Made by a program: the position numbers and the translations under genes
NCBI GenBank assembly: GCA_963726975.1
Contig: CAVSEK010000013.1
Span: forward strand, 620,001-684,000
Length of the DNA: 64,000 nt
Origin: CAVSEK01 sp963726975
Lineage (GTDB): Bacteria > Actinomycetota > Actinomycetes > Mycobacteriales > SCTD01
Direction: 5' to 3'
The notes under the pieces: generated by a model
What the model was told of the DNA's origin: nothing
Database searches by the model: none
The model's input: the letters and a program-made list of their open reading frames with translations, nothing else
Part shown: positions 54,035-63,593 of the stretch, one piece after another
Layout: each line of letters opens with the position of its first letter
How positions within the stretch are numbered: the stretch's first letter is position 1

Positions 54035-55490
54035 GTGGAGCAGCGCGCAGGTCGACCGGGTGCCGCGGGCGCCGTCCTGCTCCTCGGGCCCGCAGGGGCC
54101 GGGACGACGACGCTGGTCACCGCCCTCGCGGGGTCCCCCAGGGCCCGCCCGGGCGCCTCGGCGTGTCGTGGGCGCGCGAGGGCGGGGTCGGACCTCGGCG
54201 CTGCTCGACGTGCCCGGCTCGCCGGACCTGGCCGGCGAGCGGGCGACGGGCCTGCGGGCGGCCCGGGCGGCGGTCCTCGTGCTGTCCCCGGTGCAGGGGG
54301 TCGACGCCCGGGCGGTGGCGCTCTGGGAGTCCCTGGAGCACCTGCCCCGGCTGGTCGTCCTGTCCCAGCTCGACCGCCCCGGCGCGGACGCCGACGAGGC
54401 GGTCGCCGTCTGCCAGCGGGTGCTCGGCGAGCAGGTCCTGCCGCTGCAGCTGCCGCTGCACGACGACGACGGCGCGGTGGGCGGCGTGCTGGACCTGCTG
54501 CACCTGCGGGTGCACGAGGGCGCGGCACCGCGCGACGCCGACCCGGAGCACGCGACGCTCGTCGAGGCGCTGCGCGAGGAGCTGCTCGAGTCCGTCCTCA
54601 CCGGCAGCGACGACGAGGAGCTCTTCGAGGACCTGCTGGGCGGGCGCACCCCCGGCACGGAGCGTGCTCGACGCCGAGCTCGTGGCGGCGGTCGTCCGCG
54701 GGGACGTCGTGCCGGTCCTCGTCGCCTCGCCCCGCCGCGCGGTCGGCCTGGGCCCGCTGCGGGCGCTGTCTGGCACGGGTGGCCGAGGCGGCCCCGGGGC
54801 CGGTCGGCCGCGCTCGTCGACCCGGACGGCGAGCCGGTCGACGCCGGGACCGGGCCGCGTCGCCGAGGCGCTGCGCCCCGGACTGGTCGGGTGCGCGGCC
54901 GGCTGGCACCGGGCGACCGCCTGGCGTCCGGCGACCGCGAGGTGCTGTGGGACGGCCCGCCGGCCTGCCCCGGCGCGGTGGTCGCCACCGGCCTGGAGCG
55001 CTGCCCGGTGACGTGCTCGGCCGAGCAGCCGCGGGCACCTGCCTGGTCCCTGCCGGCGGCGCCTTCCCGGTCGGTGCCCCGGACGACGGCGGAGCTGGCC
55101 GCGCGGGTCGCGGCGGACCCGTCGCCCGGCTGGCGGTCGAGCCGCGGACCGGCCAGCTGCTGCTCTGGACGTACGGGCCGGCGCACGCCGAGCGCTGCTC
55201 GACGGCCTGCCGTCGGCCCCGGTGCGCACGCCTCCCGGCGCGCGGCCGGTGCGGGTGACCGTGTCGGTGCCGGCGTGGGCCGAGCGGCCGGTGCCGCAGC
55301 GACGTGCTGGCCAGGGGCGGCCGGGTGTCCGAGGACGGCGGAGGCGACGCCGGAGGAGGGGCGATGTCGGTGGGTGCGGCTCGAGGTGGCCTGCCGCCGG
55401 CCGAGGCCGCCGGCTACGCCCTGGCCCTGGCGCGCGCCAGCGCGGGCACCGGGAGTCCGGCGCTGACGTCGCGCCGCCGGGCGGCTCAGC
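54035..55490 (+). pseudogene. EF-G-like GTPase (EF-G2 type), short and repeatedly frameshifted
   Basis: The segments read, in changing frames, MEQRAGRPGAAGAVLLLGPAGAGTTTLVTAL; SALLDVPGSPDLAGERATGLRAARAAVLVLSPVQGVDARA; PRLVVLSQLDRPGADADEA; LDAELVAAVVRGDVVPVLVAS; and a late VARLAVEPRTGQLLLWTYGP. These align with the G domain and later domains of EF-G-like EF-G2. The P-loop has T where GKT has K, and G4 is SQLD rather than NKxD. About 485 codons is well below the usual 700. At least four frame changes occur between 54150 and 55300. Real decay or a degraded paralogue plus read errors cannot be separated here. Confidence 0.6.
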
Positions 55491-56868
55491 GCCCGGGCAG
55501 CCGCAGGTGTTGGCCACGTCGCCGGACGTCGGCCGGGCCACGAAGCCGTCCGGCGGCGGCGGTGCTGCCGCGCTCGACCCAGGCGTCCAGCGCGACCAGC
55601 GCGTCGTAGTAGCAGGGCAGCATCGGCCGGGTCACCGTCGGGAGCAGGTCGGCGAGCTGGTCGACGTGGTTGCCGTCCTCGATGACGTAGTACCGGTGGC
55701 TTGCACCCCGGCCGGCCTTGTCGACCATGCGGTCGTAGACGTCGCTGTCGCTGGGAGATCGGCAGCAGCGTGTCCAGCGTGCCGTGCAGCGTCAGCATCG
55801 GCTTGCCGATCTTGCCGGTCAGCGAGACGCGGGCGACGGCGTCCTTCACCGCCTGCGGGCGCGAGCGCGTAGTCGTAGAGCGTGTCGCAGCCCGGGCCGC
55901 CCTGGCAGTACGGGGTGCCCGCCTGGGTCGGCGCCGTCGAAGGTCGGGTCGAACTCCTCGCGGTAGACCCGCTGGGTGAGGTCCCAGTAGACCGCGTAGT
56001 GGTGACCCCACAGCGGCTCCGAGCCCGGCGCGTACCCGGCGGCGATCATCGCGTCGTGGGCGGCCGGGCTGACCTGCGCCGCCGGGTAGTGCTGCAGCGC
56101 CGCCGGCAGGAACGTGAACAGGTTGGTCTCCGGCGTGAACAGGGTGCCCTCCCAGTCCACGCCACCGTCGTAGAGCTTCGGGGAGCTTCTCCAGCGCCTA
56201 CCGGGTCAGGTAGCCACCGTTGCTGATGCCCGTCATGTACGTCCGGCGCGGCGGCCTGCCGTAGACCTGCTGCACGACTGCCTGCGCGGCCTTCGTCAGC
56301 TGCGGTCACCCGCTCGTGCCACTCCAGCGACGGCGTCACCCGGAGCGGTCCGGATGGGGCCGTTGTCGTAGAACGCCGTCCCGGTGTTGCCCTTGTCGGT
56401 CGAGGCGAACGCGTACCCGTGCGCCACCGCCCAGTCCGAGATCGCCCGGTCCAGCGCGTACTGCTTGCGCACGCCCGGAGCCCCGGTGATCAGCAGCTTG
56501 CCGTTCCAGGCGTCCGGCAGGCGCATCACGAACTGCGCGTCGTGGTTCTTGCCCCGGGTGGTGTTGGTCGTCGAGTCGTCCGGGAAGTAGCCGTCGACCT
56601 GCATGCCGGGGGTCGCCGGCTGCGGCGCCGTCCGGGCCGAGGTGAGCGTCGCCCAGTCACTGGCATCGGTGTTGCCGGTGGCGATCAGCCCGGGGGTCGT
56701 GAGATCGGACAGGCAGCGCGTGCCGTCCTGCTGGGCGGCTCCCGGCACGCTGAGCAGCCCGGCGTTGGGGCAGTGCACCGGGCCGGCGGCCGCGGCCGAG
56801 CCGGCACCGCCGGCCAGCGCGGCGGCGCCGACCAGGGCGAGGAGCGGGAGTGCGGTGCGGCCGCGCAT
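55486..56868 (-). CDS. Secreted alpha/beta-hydrolase, tannase/3HB-oligomer hydrolase-like (frameshifted)
   Basis: Start ATG behind GGAGG with a clear signal peptide (MRGRTALPLLALVGAAALAGG, Ala-rich cut region). Then GKNHDAQFVMRLPDAWNGKLLITGAPG, DWAVAHGYAFASTDKGN, YMTGISNGGYLT (GxSxG nucleophile elbow), GKPMLTLHGTLDTLLPIS (acid) and IEDGNHVDQLADLLP (His). This order fits secreted tannase/feruloyl-esterase or 3-hydroxybutyrate oligomer hydrolases; I cannot choose. The frame changes near 56310, 56190, 55930, 55860 and 55760. Total length is about 460 codons with intact catalytic motifs, so read errors are likely. It interrupts the usual pgsA-HIT-thrS order. Confidence 0.72.
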
Positions 56869-56993
56869 GCGGTGCCTCCAGGTGACGGGCCGGCCGGGCG
56901 TCGGCCGCCCGGTTCGCCCCGATCCTGGCACGACGTGGCCGACGTCACACCGCCGGCCCCGGCGGGCCGACGCGGCACGGTGCGTCAGGCGGC

Positions 56994-57546
56994 TCAGACC
57001 TCCGACCAGGCCTGGGCCAGCAGGTCCCGGGTGTCCGGCAGCAGCTGCGGCAGCACCCGCGTCCCGCCGACCACCGGCATGAAGTTCGTGTCGCCGCCCC
57101 ACCGGGGGATGACGTGCTGGTGCAGGTGGGCCGCGATTCCCGCGCCCCCGACCACGCCGAGGTTCATCCCGACGTTGAAGCCCTGGGCGGCGCTGGCGTG
57201 CCGCAGCGCCCGCAACGCGTGCTGCGTCAGGTCCGCGATCTCGGCGGTCTCGGCGCCGGTGAGCTCGTCGTAGCCGGCGACGTGCCGCAGCGGCACGACC
57301 ATCAGGTGCCCCGGGTTGTACGGGTAGAGGTTGAGCACGACGTAGGCCAGCCCGCCGCGGGCGACGACCAGGCCCTCGCCGTCCGGACAGCGCCGGGATC
57401 TCGCAGAACGGGCAGCCGTCCCCGTGCGGCTTGCCCTCGCCGCGGATGTAGGCCATCCGGTGCGGCGTGTAGAGCCGGGCGAAGGCGTCCTGCAGGCCCG
57501 CCCCGCGCTGCTCCTGCGAGCCGTCCCGGAACGGCTCCCCCCTCAC
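56994..57546 (-). CDS. HIT family hydrolase/Ap4A phosphorylase-like (one frameshift as sequenced)
   Basis: HIT proteins hydrolyse or phosphorolyse nucleotide conjugates. The C-terminal part has the triad HLHQHVIPRW (HxHxH) after NVGMNLGVVGGAGIAAHLH. The N-terminal part LQDAFARLYTPHRMAYIRGE and CPFCEIPAL (zinc-like Cys pair) are typical of the Rv2613c-type Ap4A phosphorylase. The frame breaks near 57385; removing one G in CCGGACGG gives CEIPALSDGEGLVVARG. The GTG overlaps the thrS stop by four bases. Confidence 0.9.
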
Positions 57547-59535
57547 CGCCGCTCCCGCACCGGCTCGACGATCCGCGCCACCGCCTCGTCGACGGGCACG
57601 CCGTTGTCCTGGCTGCCGTCCCGCAGCCGGAAGGACACCGCCCCCTTGCTCGACGTCCTCGTCCCCGGCGAGCAGCATGAACGGCACCTTCTGACTTCTG
57701 CGCGGTGCGGATCTTCTTCTGCATGCGGTCGTCGGAGGTGTCCACCTCGACCCGGATGCCCTCGGCGCGCAGCCGGTCGGCGACTCCGGCCAGGTAGGCG
57801 TCGTGCTCGCTGGTGATCGGGATGCCGACGACCTGCACGGGTGCCAGCCAGGCCGGGAACGCCCCGGCGTAGTGCTCCAGCAGGACGCCGAAGAACCGCT
57901 CGATCGACCCGAACAGCGCGCGGTGGATCATCACCGGTCGCTGCCGGGTGCCGTCGCCGGCCTGGTAGTCGACGTCGAAGCGCTCCGGCAGGTTGAAGTC
58001 GACCTGGATGGTCGACATCTGCCAGGTCCGGCCGATCGCGTCGCGCGCCTGCACGCAGATCTTCGGGCCGTAGAAGGCGGCGCCACCCGGGTCGGGCACC
58101 AGCTCCAGACCGGAGGCGGTGGCGGCCTCCTGCAGCGGCGGCGTCGCCTCGGCCCAGGTGTCGCGTCGCCGACGTACTTGTCGCTGTCGTCGCGGGTGGA
58201 CAGCTCGAGGAAGAAGTCGGTGAGGCCGTAGTCGCGCAGCAGCCCGAGCACGAAGTCCAGGAGGCTGGCGATCTCGTCGCCCATCCCCTCGCGGGTGCAG
58301 TGAAGATGTGCGCGTCGTCCATGGTGAGCCCGCGGCCCGGGTGAGGCCGTGCACCACGCCGGACTTCTCGTAGCGGTAGACCGTGCCGAACTCGAAGAGC
58401 CGCTGCGGCAGCTCGCGGTAGCAGCGACCGCGCGAGCGCTTGAACACGAGGATGTGGAACGGGCAGTTCATCGGCTTGAGGTAGTAGTCGGTGCCCCTGC
58501 CGAGCACTCCGCGGCGAGTCCTCTCGAAGTGCATCGGCGGGAACATGGCGTCGGCGTACCAGTCCAGGTGGCCGGAGGTCGAGGAACAGGTCCTCCTTGG
58601 TGATGTGCGGGGTGTTGACGAAGTAGTAGCCCGCCTCCTCGTGCTTGCGGCGCGAGTAGTCCTCCATCACCCGCCGGACGGCGCCGCCCTTGGGATGGAA
58701 CACCGCCAGGCCGGAGCCGATCTCGTCCGGGAAGCTGAACAGGTCCAGCTCCGCGCCGAGCCGCCGGTGGTCGCGCTTCTCGGCCTCCTCGAGCAGCCGC
58801 AGGTGCTCCTTGAGCGCCTCCTTGCTCTCCCACGCGGTGCCGTAGATGCGCTGCAGCTGCGGGTTGGTCTCGGTCGCCCCGCCAGTACGCCGACGCGGTG
58901 CGCATCAGCTTGTACGCCGGGACGTCCCGGGTGGTCGGCAGGTGCGGGCCCGCGGCACAGGTCGGTCCAGGCCAGCTCGTCGCCGCGCAGGTTGTCGTAC
59001 ATCGTCAGCTCGCCGCGCGCCGACCTCGACGCTGACTGCCGTCGTCGTCCGAGCTGGCGCCCTTCAGGCCGATCAGCTCGAGCTTGAACGGCTCGTCGGC
59101 CAGCTCGGCCCGCGCGTCGGCGTCGGTGACGACCCGGCGCGAGAACCGCTGCCGCTGCCGGACGATGTCGCTCATCTTCTTCTCGAGAGCGACAGGTCGT
59201 CCGGCGTGAACGGCCGCTCCGGCAGGAAGTCGTAGTAGAAGCCGTCCTGACGGGCGGGCCGATGCCCAGCCGGGTGCCGGGGAACAGCTCCTGCACGGCC
59301 TGCGCGAGCACGTGGGCCGCCGAGTGCCGCAGCACCGCGCGCCCGTCCGCGCTGCCGTACGGCACGGCCTCGACCACGTCGCCCTCGGCCACCGGGTGGG
59401 CCAGGTCGCGCAGCTCGCCCGCGACCCGCGCGACGGCGGTGTCCTGCACGCCCGCGGCGCGCAGCAGCTCCCCGGCGGTCTGACCCGGCCTGCTCGGCGG
59501 AGACGGTCAGCGGAGGCGGGCGGCGCGTCAGGCAT
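57543..59535 (-). CDS. thrS: Threonyl-tRNA synthetase (several frameshifts as sequenced)
   Basis: ThrRS charges tRNA-Thr. All domains are present in altered frames: the editing HSAAHVLAQAVQELFPG (HxxxH), catalytic YYFVNTPHITKEDLFL, MNCPFHILVFKRSRGRCYRELPQRLFEFGTVYRYEKSG (in parts) and anticodon-binding VQVVGIPITSEHDAYLAGV. The start ATG at 59535 (MPDAPPASADRLRR) is supported by position. Overall length of about 664 codons equals that of functional ThrRS, so the roughly eight frame changes between 57650 and 59480 are almost surely sequence errors. Confidence 0.93.
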
Positions 59536-59632
59536 GCGCCGACCCTAGCGACCGCGGCTGCGCGGCCCGCTCCGGCACGCGCGTCGGCCGGCTCCGCGTG
59601 GGACGGGGCCGGCCGTCGGGAGCGGGGGTGGA

Positions 59633-60075
59633 CTACGCGAGCGAGGCGTCCAGGGTGATCTCGACGCCGGTCGAGCGCCTTGGAGACCGGGCAGCCGGCC
59701 TTCGCGGCCTCGGCGGCCTTCTCGAAGCCGCGGCGTCGAGCCCCTCGACCTCGCCGACGACCGTCAGGGTCGATGCCGGTCAGGCTGGAAGCCGCCGGCC
59801 GCGGTCCGGGCCGAGCGCGACGACCGCGGTGACCTCGAGGCTCTGCGGGCGTGCCGCCGGCCTCGGCGATCTCGTTCGACAGCTGCATCGCGAAGCAGGC
59901 GCGAGTGCGCCGCGGCGATGAGCTCCTCCGGGCTGGTGGCCCGCCGGCCTCGTCGGCCGCCCGCTTGGGGAAGGACACGTCGTAGGTGCCGACCTTGCTG
60001 CTGCTGAGCTCGACCTGGCCGGAGCCGGTCCTGCAGGCCGCCGTTCCAGGCGGTACGGGCGGTACGCGTGGGCAT
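59633..60075 (-). CDS. OsmC family organic hydroperoxide resistance protein (frameshifted)
   Basis: Start ATG (MPTRTARTAWNGGLQ) with GAGGAG upstream; ends GVEITLDASLA. The catalytic cysteines are visible in CFAMQLSNEIAEAGG and AAKAGCPVSKAL. Length near 147 residues is typical of OsmC/YhfA peroxiredoxins that reduce organic peroxides. At least three frame changes (about 60030, 59930, 59730) interrupt the frame. Confidence 0.88.
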
Positions 60076-60204
60076 CGCGACTCCTCGGGTCAGGGGGACA
60101 CGTGCTCGGTCCCAAGCGACCCGGGACCCGCGGTCATTCCCGGCGCGGGTGGTGCGCGCGGGGTTGCCGTCAGGACCGGCGGCGGGCCGGTGGGGCGGAG
60201 AGGG

Positions 60205-60278
60205 TGGGCGTAACAGGACTCGAACCTGTGACCTCACGCGTGTGAAGCGTGCGCTCTAACCAACTGAGCTATACGCCC
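60205..60278 (-). tRNA. tRNA-Val (CAC anticodon)
   Basis: Reverse strand folds as a standard tRNA: acceptor GGGCGTA/TACGCCC, D-arm GCTCAGTTGGTTAGAGC, anticodon stem-loop CACGC-TTCACAC-GCGTG with anticodon CAC, and TTCGAGT in the T-loop. Discriminator A. CCA is not encoded. Confidence 0.93.
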
Positions 60279-60349
60279 CGGGCGGTGCTCCGGTGCGCGG
60301 GACACTACCGCAGGGGCAGGTCGCGCCGCGGCGCGGCGCAGGAGCCGGC

Positions 60350-60773
60350 TCACAGGCCGACCGCGTCGCGGGCCCGCGCCACCAGGTCGTAGTGCACGAC
60401 CGCCCAGAGCACGACGGCCGGCGACGACCACGCCGCCGCCGGTGACCAGGGACGACGAGACCGGCGTGGCGCTTGGCGCCTGCTCCCAGGCCTCCCTGGC
60501 CGCTGTCTGCGCGCGGTTGCGCAGCCGTTCCGCCCAGGCGAACTCCAGGGAGAGGATGTACAGGCCAGCCAGCATCGGCGGGATGGTGAGCGGGCCCGGC
60601 AGCACGATGAGGACGAGGCCCGAGGGCGATGAGCCGCCGCCGACGACCAGCGCGACGGCCTTGAGCAGCAGCGCTCCGCCGGGCGTGCGACGGACGGTCG
60701 CGCAGGCCGGACGCGGCCAGTCCGCCGGCGAGCCGCGACGGCCGGCGATCGGAGTCACGCCGCCGGGCGCCAT
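60350..60773 (-). CDS. PGPGW-type transmembrane protein (frameshifted)
   Basis: Small membrane protein with LLLKAVALVVGGG and LGLVLIVLPGPLTIPPMLAGLYILSLEFAWAERLRNRAQ, the pattern of the PGPGW (putative transmembrane) family, then a tail with VVLWAVVHYDLVARARDAVGL. At least two frame changes (about 60620 and 60440) are needed. Function unknown. The ATG at 60773 is tentative. Confidence 0.6.
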
Positions 60774-61597
60774 GCAGCCAGGCCGCGCGGCCGGTCGCGA
60801 CAGCCGGCTGCGAGCGATCACCGGGGGCGGTGCGCGACCCGGCTCCTCGGTGACCACGAGCAGCTCCGGCGCCCGCCCGAGCGCCGGGCAGGGCGGCAGC
60901 TGCTCGACGACGTGGACGCCGGAGCCGGGCACGTCGAAGCTGGCCAGCGCCCGGTCGCCGGCTCGGCGCCGCTCTGGCCCCACAGCACGTACGCCGACGA
61001 GCCGGGTCGTTCGGCGGCCAGGCCGTCGACGAGCAGGTCGAGCCGGCTCGGCGTGGACCACCGCGACCGCGGTGACCTGGCCCCGCTGGGCGACAGCGGC
61101 ACGGTGACGGCCGGCCCGCTCGAGTGCGCGACCGCCTCGCGCGAGCCGCTCGCGAGGCCGCACGGCTGCGTCCCGGTCGCCCTGCACCTGCAGGACCAGG
61201 CGCCCAGGCTCGGCGACAGCACGACGGCGGCCGCGGCGGCGAGGCGCGCCGTCGCGCGGCGGGACCGCGGCGGGCTGCCGGGCCGCGGCGAGCTCGGCGA
61301 CGGCCGGGGCGGCCGGGCGCCGGCCGGGGCCGCGGGCGGGCCGGACGGCCGGACGGCAGGGCCGTCGAGCCCGATGCCGGGCCGATCCCGTCCCAGACAG
61401 GTCGGGGACCGCGACGGCGCCGGCTCCTCGACCAGCGTGCCAGGTGGGCGAGCGTCTCGCGGTGCACGGCGAGGTCGGCTCGCACAGCGCGCAGGCCGGC
61501 AGGTGCCGGGCACGTGCTGCTCGTCCTCGGGCTCGAGCGCGCGACAGCGCGAAGCCGGCGACGAGCTCCTCGTAGCGATCGTGCGCAGGGCGTTCAT
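60755..61597 (-). CDS. RskA-like anti-sigma factor (frameshifted; 3' end uncertain)
   Basis: Start ATG overlaps the sigma factor stop (ATGA). The N-terminus reads MNALRT..., then, across frames, YEELVAGFALS, ALEPEDEQHVPG and HLPACALC, the zinc-binding HxxxCxxC anti-sigma site. A membrane segment is likely near 61200. The C-terminal RskA domain is visible as LDLLVDGLAAERPGSSAYVLWGQSG, ASFDVPGSGVHVVEQLPP and ELLVVTEEPG. In mycobacteria RskA binds SigK and is cut by regulated proteolysis. Many frame changes in this stretch; the stop is a guess. Confidence 0.7.
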
Positions 61598-62275
61598 CGT
61601 CGGTCCTCCGGAGCCCGGCTGGCGGGGACGTCGCCGACGCCCGTGGCGGTGGCGGCCTCGGACAGCCCGTCGAGCTCGCGCGCAGGCGCCGCATGCCGGT
61701 GAGCATGCGGGTCTTGACGGTGCCGAGGGGCGTGCCGGTGAGCCCGGCGATCTCGCGCTGGGTGTAGCCGCCGAAGTAGGCCAGGGTGAGGGCCTCGCGC
61801 TGCGGCGGCCGGCAGCGTCAGCAGGGCGTCGCGCACCCGCTCCCCGCGCAGCCCCGACCAGACGTCGTCGTCGACGGCCGGTGCGTCGCTCACCCGGGTG
61901 TCGAGCGGCGTCGGCGCCGGTCCGCCGCTTGCGCAGGTTCTCCTCGCGGCGCACGGCGTCGACGGCCTTGTGGTGGGTCATCGACAGCAGCCAGGTCGAG
62001 AAGCCGCCGCGGGCGGCGTCGAACCGCGAGGCGTCGCGCCACACGGCGAGGAAGACCTCCTGCACGCAGTCCTGGGCGAACTGGTCGTCGGCCAGGATCC
62101 GGCGCGCGAGGCCGTAGCAGGCACGGCCGTAGCGCGCGTAGAGCGCCTCGAGCGCCGCGCCGTCGCCGTCGGCGACGCGCCCGACGAGCTCCCGGTCCTC
62201 GAGACCGGCCTCGCCCGCGGACGGGCCGGTCTCGGACGCGCCGGGGCCGGGCGGGCGGCTCCGGGGCAGCGTCAT
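61594..62275 (-). CDS. sigK: ECF sigma factor, SigK-like (frameshifted in C-terminal half)
   Basis: Start ATG (MTLPRSRPPGPGASETG) with GAGGA upstream. Region 2: RELVGRVADGDGAALEALYARYG, then FAQDCVQEVFLAVWRDASRFD and STWLLSMTHHKAVDAVRREENLRKR. Region 4 is broken by frame changes (about 61915 and 61805), but the parts LLTLPAA, TLAYFGGYT and GTPLGTVKTR can be read. It is coupled to an RskA-like anti-sigma factor, the standard SigK/RskA arrangement. A candidate autoregulated promoter lies 20 bases upstream. Confidence 0.85.
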
Positions 62276-62294
62276 GGCGGTCCTCACGACAAGA

Positions 62295-62322
62295 CGTTCG
62301 CGGCACGGCCCTGATCGGATGG
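62295..62322 (-). promoter_or_regulatory. Candidate SigK-type promoter
   Basis: On the minus strand CCATCC is followed after 16 bases by CGAACG, close to the mycobacterial SigK consensus (CCATCC, 16-17 bases, CCGAAT-like), and the start codon follows 20 bases later. This fits autoregulation. Consensus recalled, not checked. Confidence 0.5.
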
Positions 62323-62545
62323 GTCCCGGTCGGGCACGTCGGCGGCCGCCCGACCGACCTGCGTCGCACGAGCCGCCGCGGCGATCGACGGCCGCCGCGG
62401 TCGCCGCGACGGCCTACCGCCGGAAGCCGCGCCCGGTGCGGCGTTCGGTCCCGGCGAGCGGTGAAACCGGGCTGCGACGGGGACCGTCGGCGGAGCAGCC
62501 GCCCCGCTTGACGCCGGCCGTCCCCACCGCCCGTCGGAGGTCCGC

Positions 62546-62986
62546 ATGGCCCGGCCCACCTGCGTCCAGGCCGAGCTCCAGCTGCGCCTGGTCGTTGCGC
62601 GGGGCCGTCCCGTGCCCGTCCGTGCCGGACTGCGCTACGAGGTCGACGACCCGTACGCCGTCCAGGTGGCCTTCCACACCGGCGCCGGCGCGGGACGGCG
62701 ACGTCGTCGAGTGGACGTTCGCCCGCACGCTGCTGTCCGACGGCGTCTCCTCGGCGGTCGGCGACGGCGACGTCCAGGTCTGGCCGTCGGCACCGCCGAC
62801 GGCCAGCCGGTGGTGTGCCTGTCGCTGTCCTCGCCGTCGGGCCGGGCGCTGTTCGAGGTGCCGCTCTCCGGGCTGGTCGAGTTCCTCGCCCAGACCTACG
62901 CCGCCGTGCCGACCGGCACCGAGAGCGACCACGTCGACGTCGACGCCGAGCTGGCCCTGCTGCTGTGGGGCGGCCGCGGCGCCTGA
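62546..62986 (+). CDS. ssgB: SsgB-like sporulation/cell-division regulator (frameshifted)
   Basis: About 146 residues. Start ATG behind GGAGG. LRYEVDDPYAVQVAFHTG, VVEWTFARTLLSDGVSS, VQVWPS, and VCLSLSSPSGRALFEVPLSGLVEFLAQTYAAVP match the SsgA-like (SALP) family. In Streptomyces SsgB recruits FtsZ for sporulation septa. Two frame changes near 62690 and 62785 interrupt the frame, but both ends are intact. Lies just before a tRNA cluster, as ssgB does in Streptomyces. Confidence 0.85.
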   Translation: MARPTCVQAELQLRLVVARGRPVPVRAGLRYEVDDPYAVQVAFHTGAGAGRRRRRVDVRPHAAVRRRLLGGRRRRRPGLAVGTADGQPVVCLSLSSPSGRALFEVPLSGLVEFLAQTYAAVPTGTESDHVDVDAELALLLWGGRGA

Positions 62987-63064
62987 CCGCGCTCCCGGGC
63001 CGCCCCCGCCGTCCGCGGGCCTGCTAGGTTTTCTCTCGCACCGCGGCTCCGGCGCCAGGTGCAC

Positions 63065-63136
63065 GCGGACGTGGCTCAGTGGTAGAGCATCACCTTGCCA
63101 AGGTGAGGGTCGCGGGTTCGAATCCCGTCGTCCGCT
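63065..63136 (+). tRNA. tRNA-Gly (GCC anticodon)
   Basis: Acceptor GCGGACG/CGTCCGC, D-arm GCTCAGTGGTAGAGC, anticodon loop TTGCCAA (GCC), T-arm GCGGG-TTCGAAT-CCCGT, discriminator T. Confidence 0.95.
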
Positions 63137-63183
63137 CGGAACCGGCGCCGTCAGGCGCCGTCGCCGGTGCCGTCCCCGGCTCC

Positions 63184-63255
63184 GGCCGGGTGGCCGAGTG
63201 GCTTAGGCAAGGGACTGCAAATCCCTCTACGCGGGTTCGATTCCCGCCCCGGCCC
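63184..63255 (+). tRNA. tRNA-Cys (GCA anticodon)
   Basis: Acceptor GGCCGGG/CCCGGCC, anticodon stem-loop AGGGA-CTGCAAA-TCCCT (GCA), T-arm GCGGG-TTCGATT-CCCGC. The base after the acceptor is C rather than the usual U73 of tRNA-Cys; an extra C in the run would explain it. Confidence 0.93.
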
Positions 63256-63300
63256 TCGCCGGACCTCGTGTCCGGGGTGCAGGACAACTCGCACACGCAC

Positions 63301-63374
63301 GGGCGATTGGCGCAGTCTGGTAGCGCGCTTCCTTGACACGGAAGAGGTCACAGGTTCAAGTCCTGTATCGCCCA
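63301..63374 (+). tRNA. tRNA-Val (GAC anticodon)
   Basis: Acceptor GGGCGAT/ATCGCCC, D-arm GCGCAGTCTGGTAGCGC, anticodon loop TTGACAC (GAC), T-loop TTCAAGT, discriminator A. Third of a Gly-Cys-Val cluster. Confidence 0.95.
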
Positions 63375-63593
63375 CCTCACCGGCCCGGTGGGCCGGCAGC
63401 GCCCGACCGCGGGCCCGTCACGACGGTCGACCCCTCGACGGCAGCGTGCCGACCATCGGCCCCACGGCGGTGCCCCGAGACCGGGCCACCCCGAGGGGGC
63501 GGCGCCGGGGCTCACGCTCCCGTCCCCTCCTGCCGAAGACCCGGGCAGCGGCCGGACAGACCGGTCGCCCGGACAAGGAGCGGGACCGACGTC

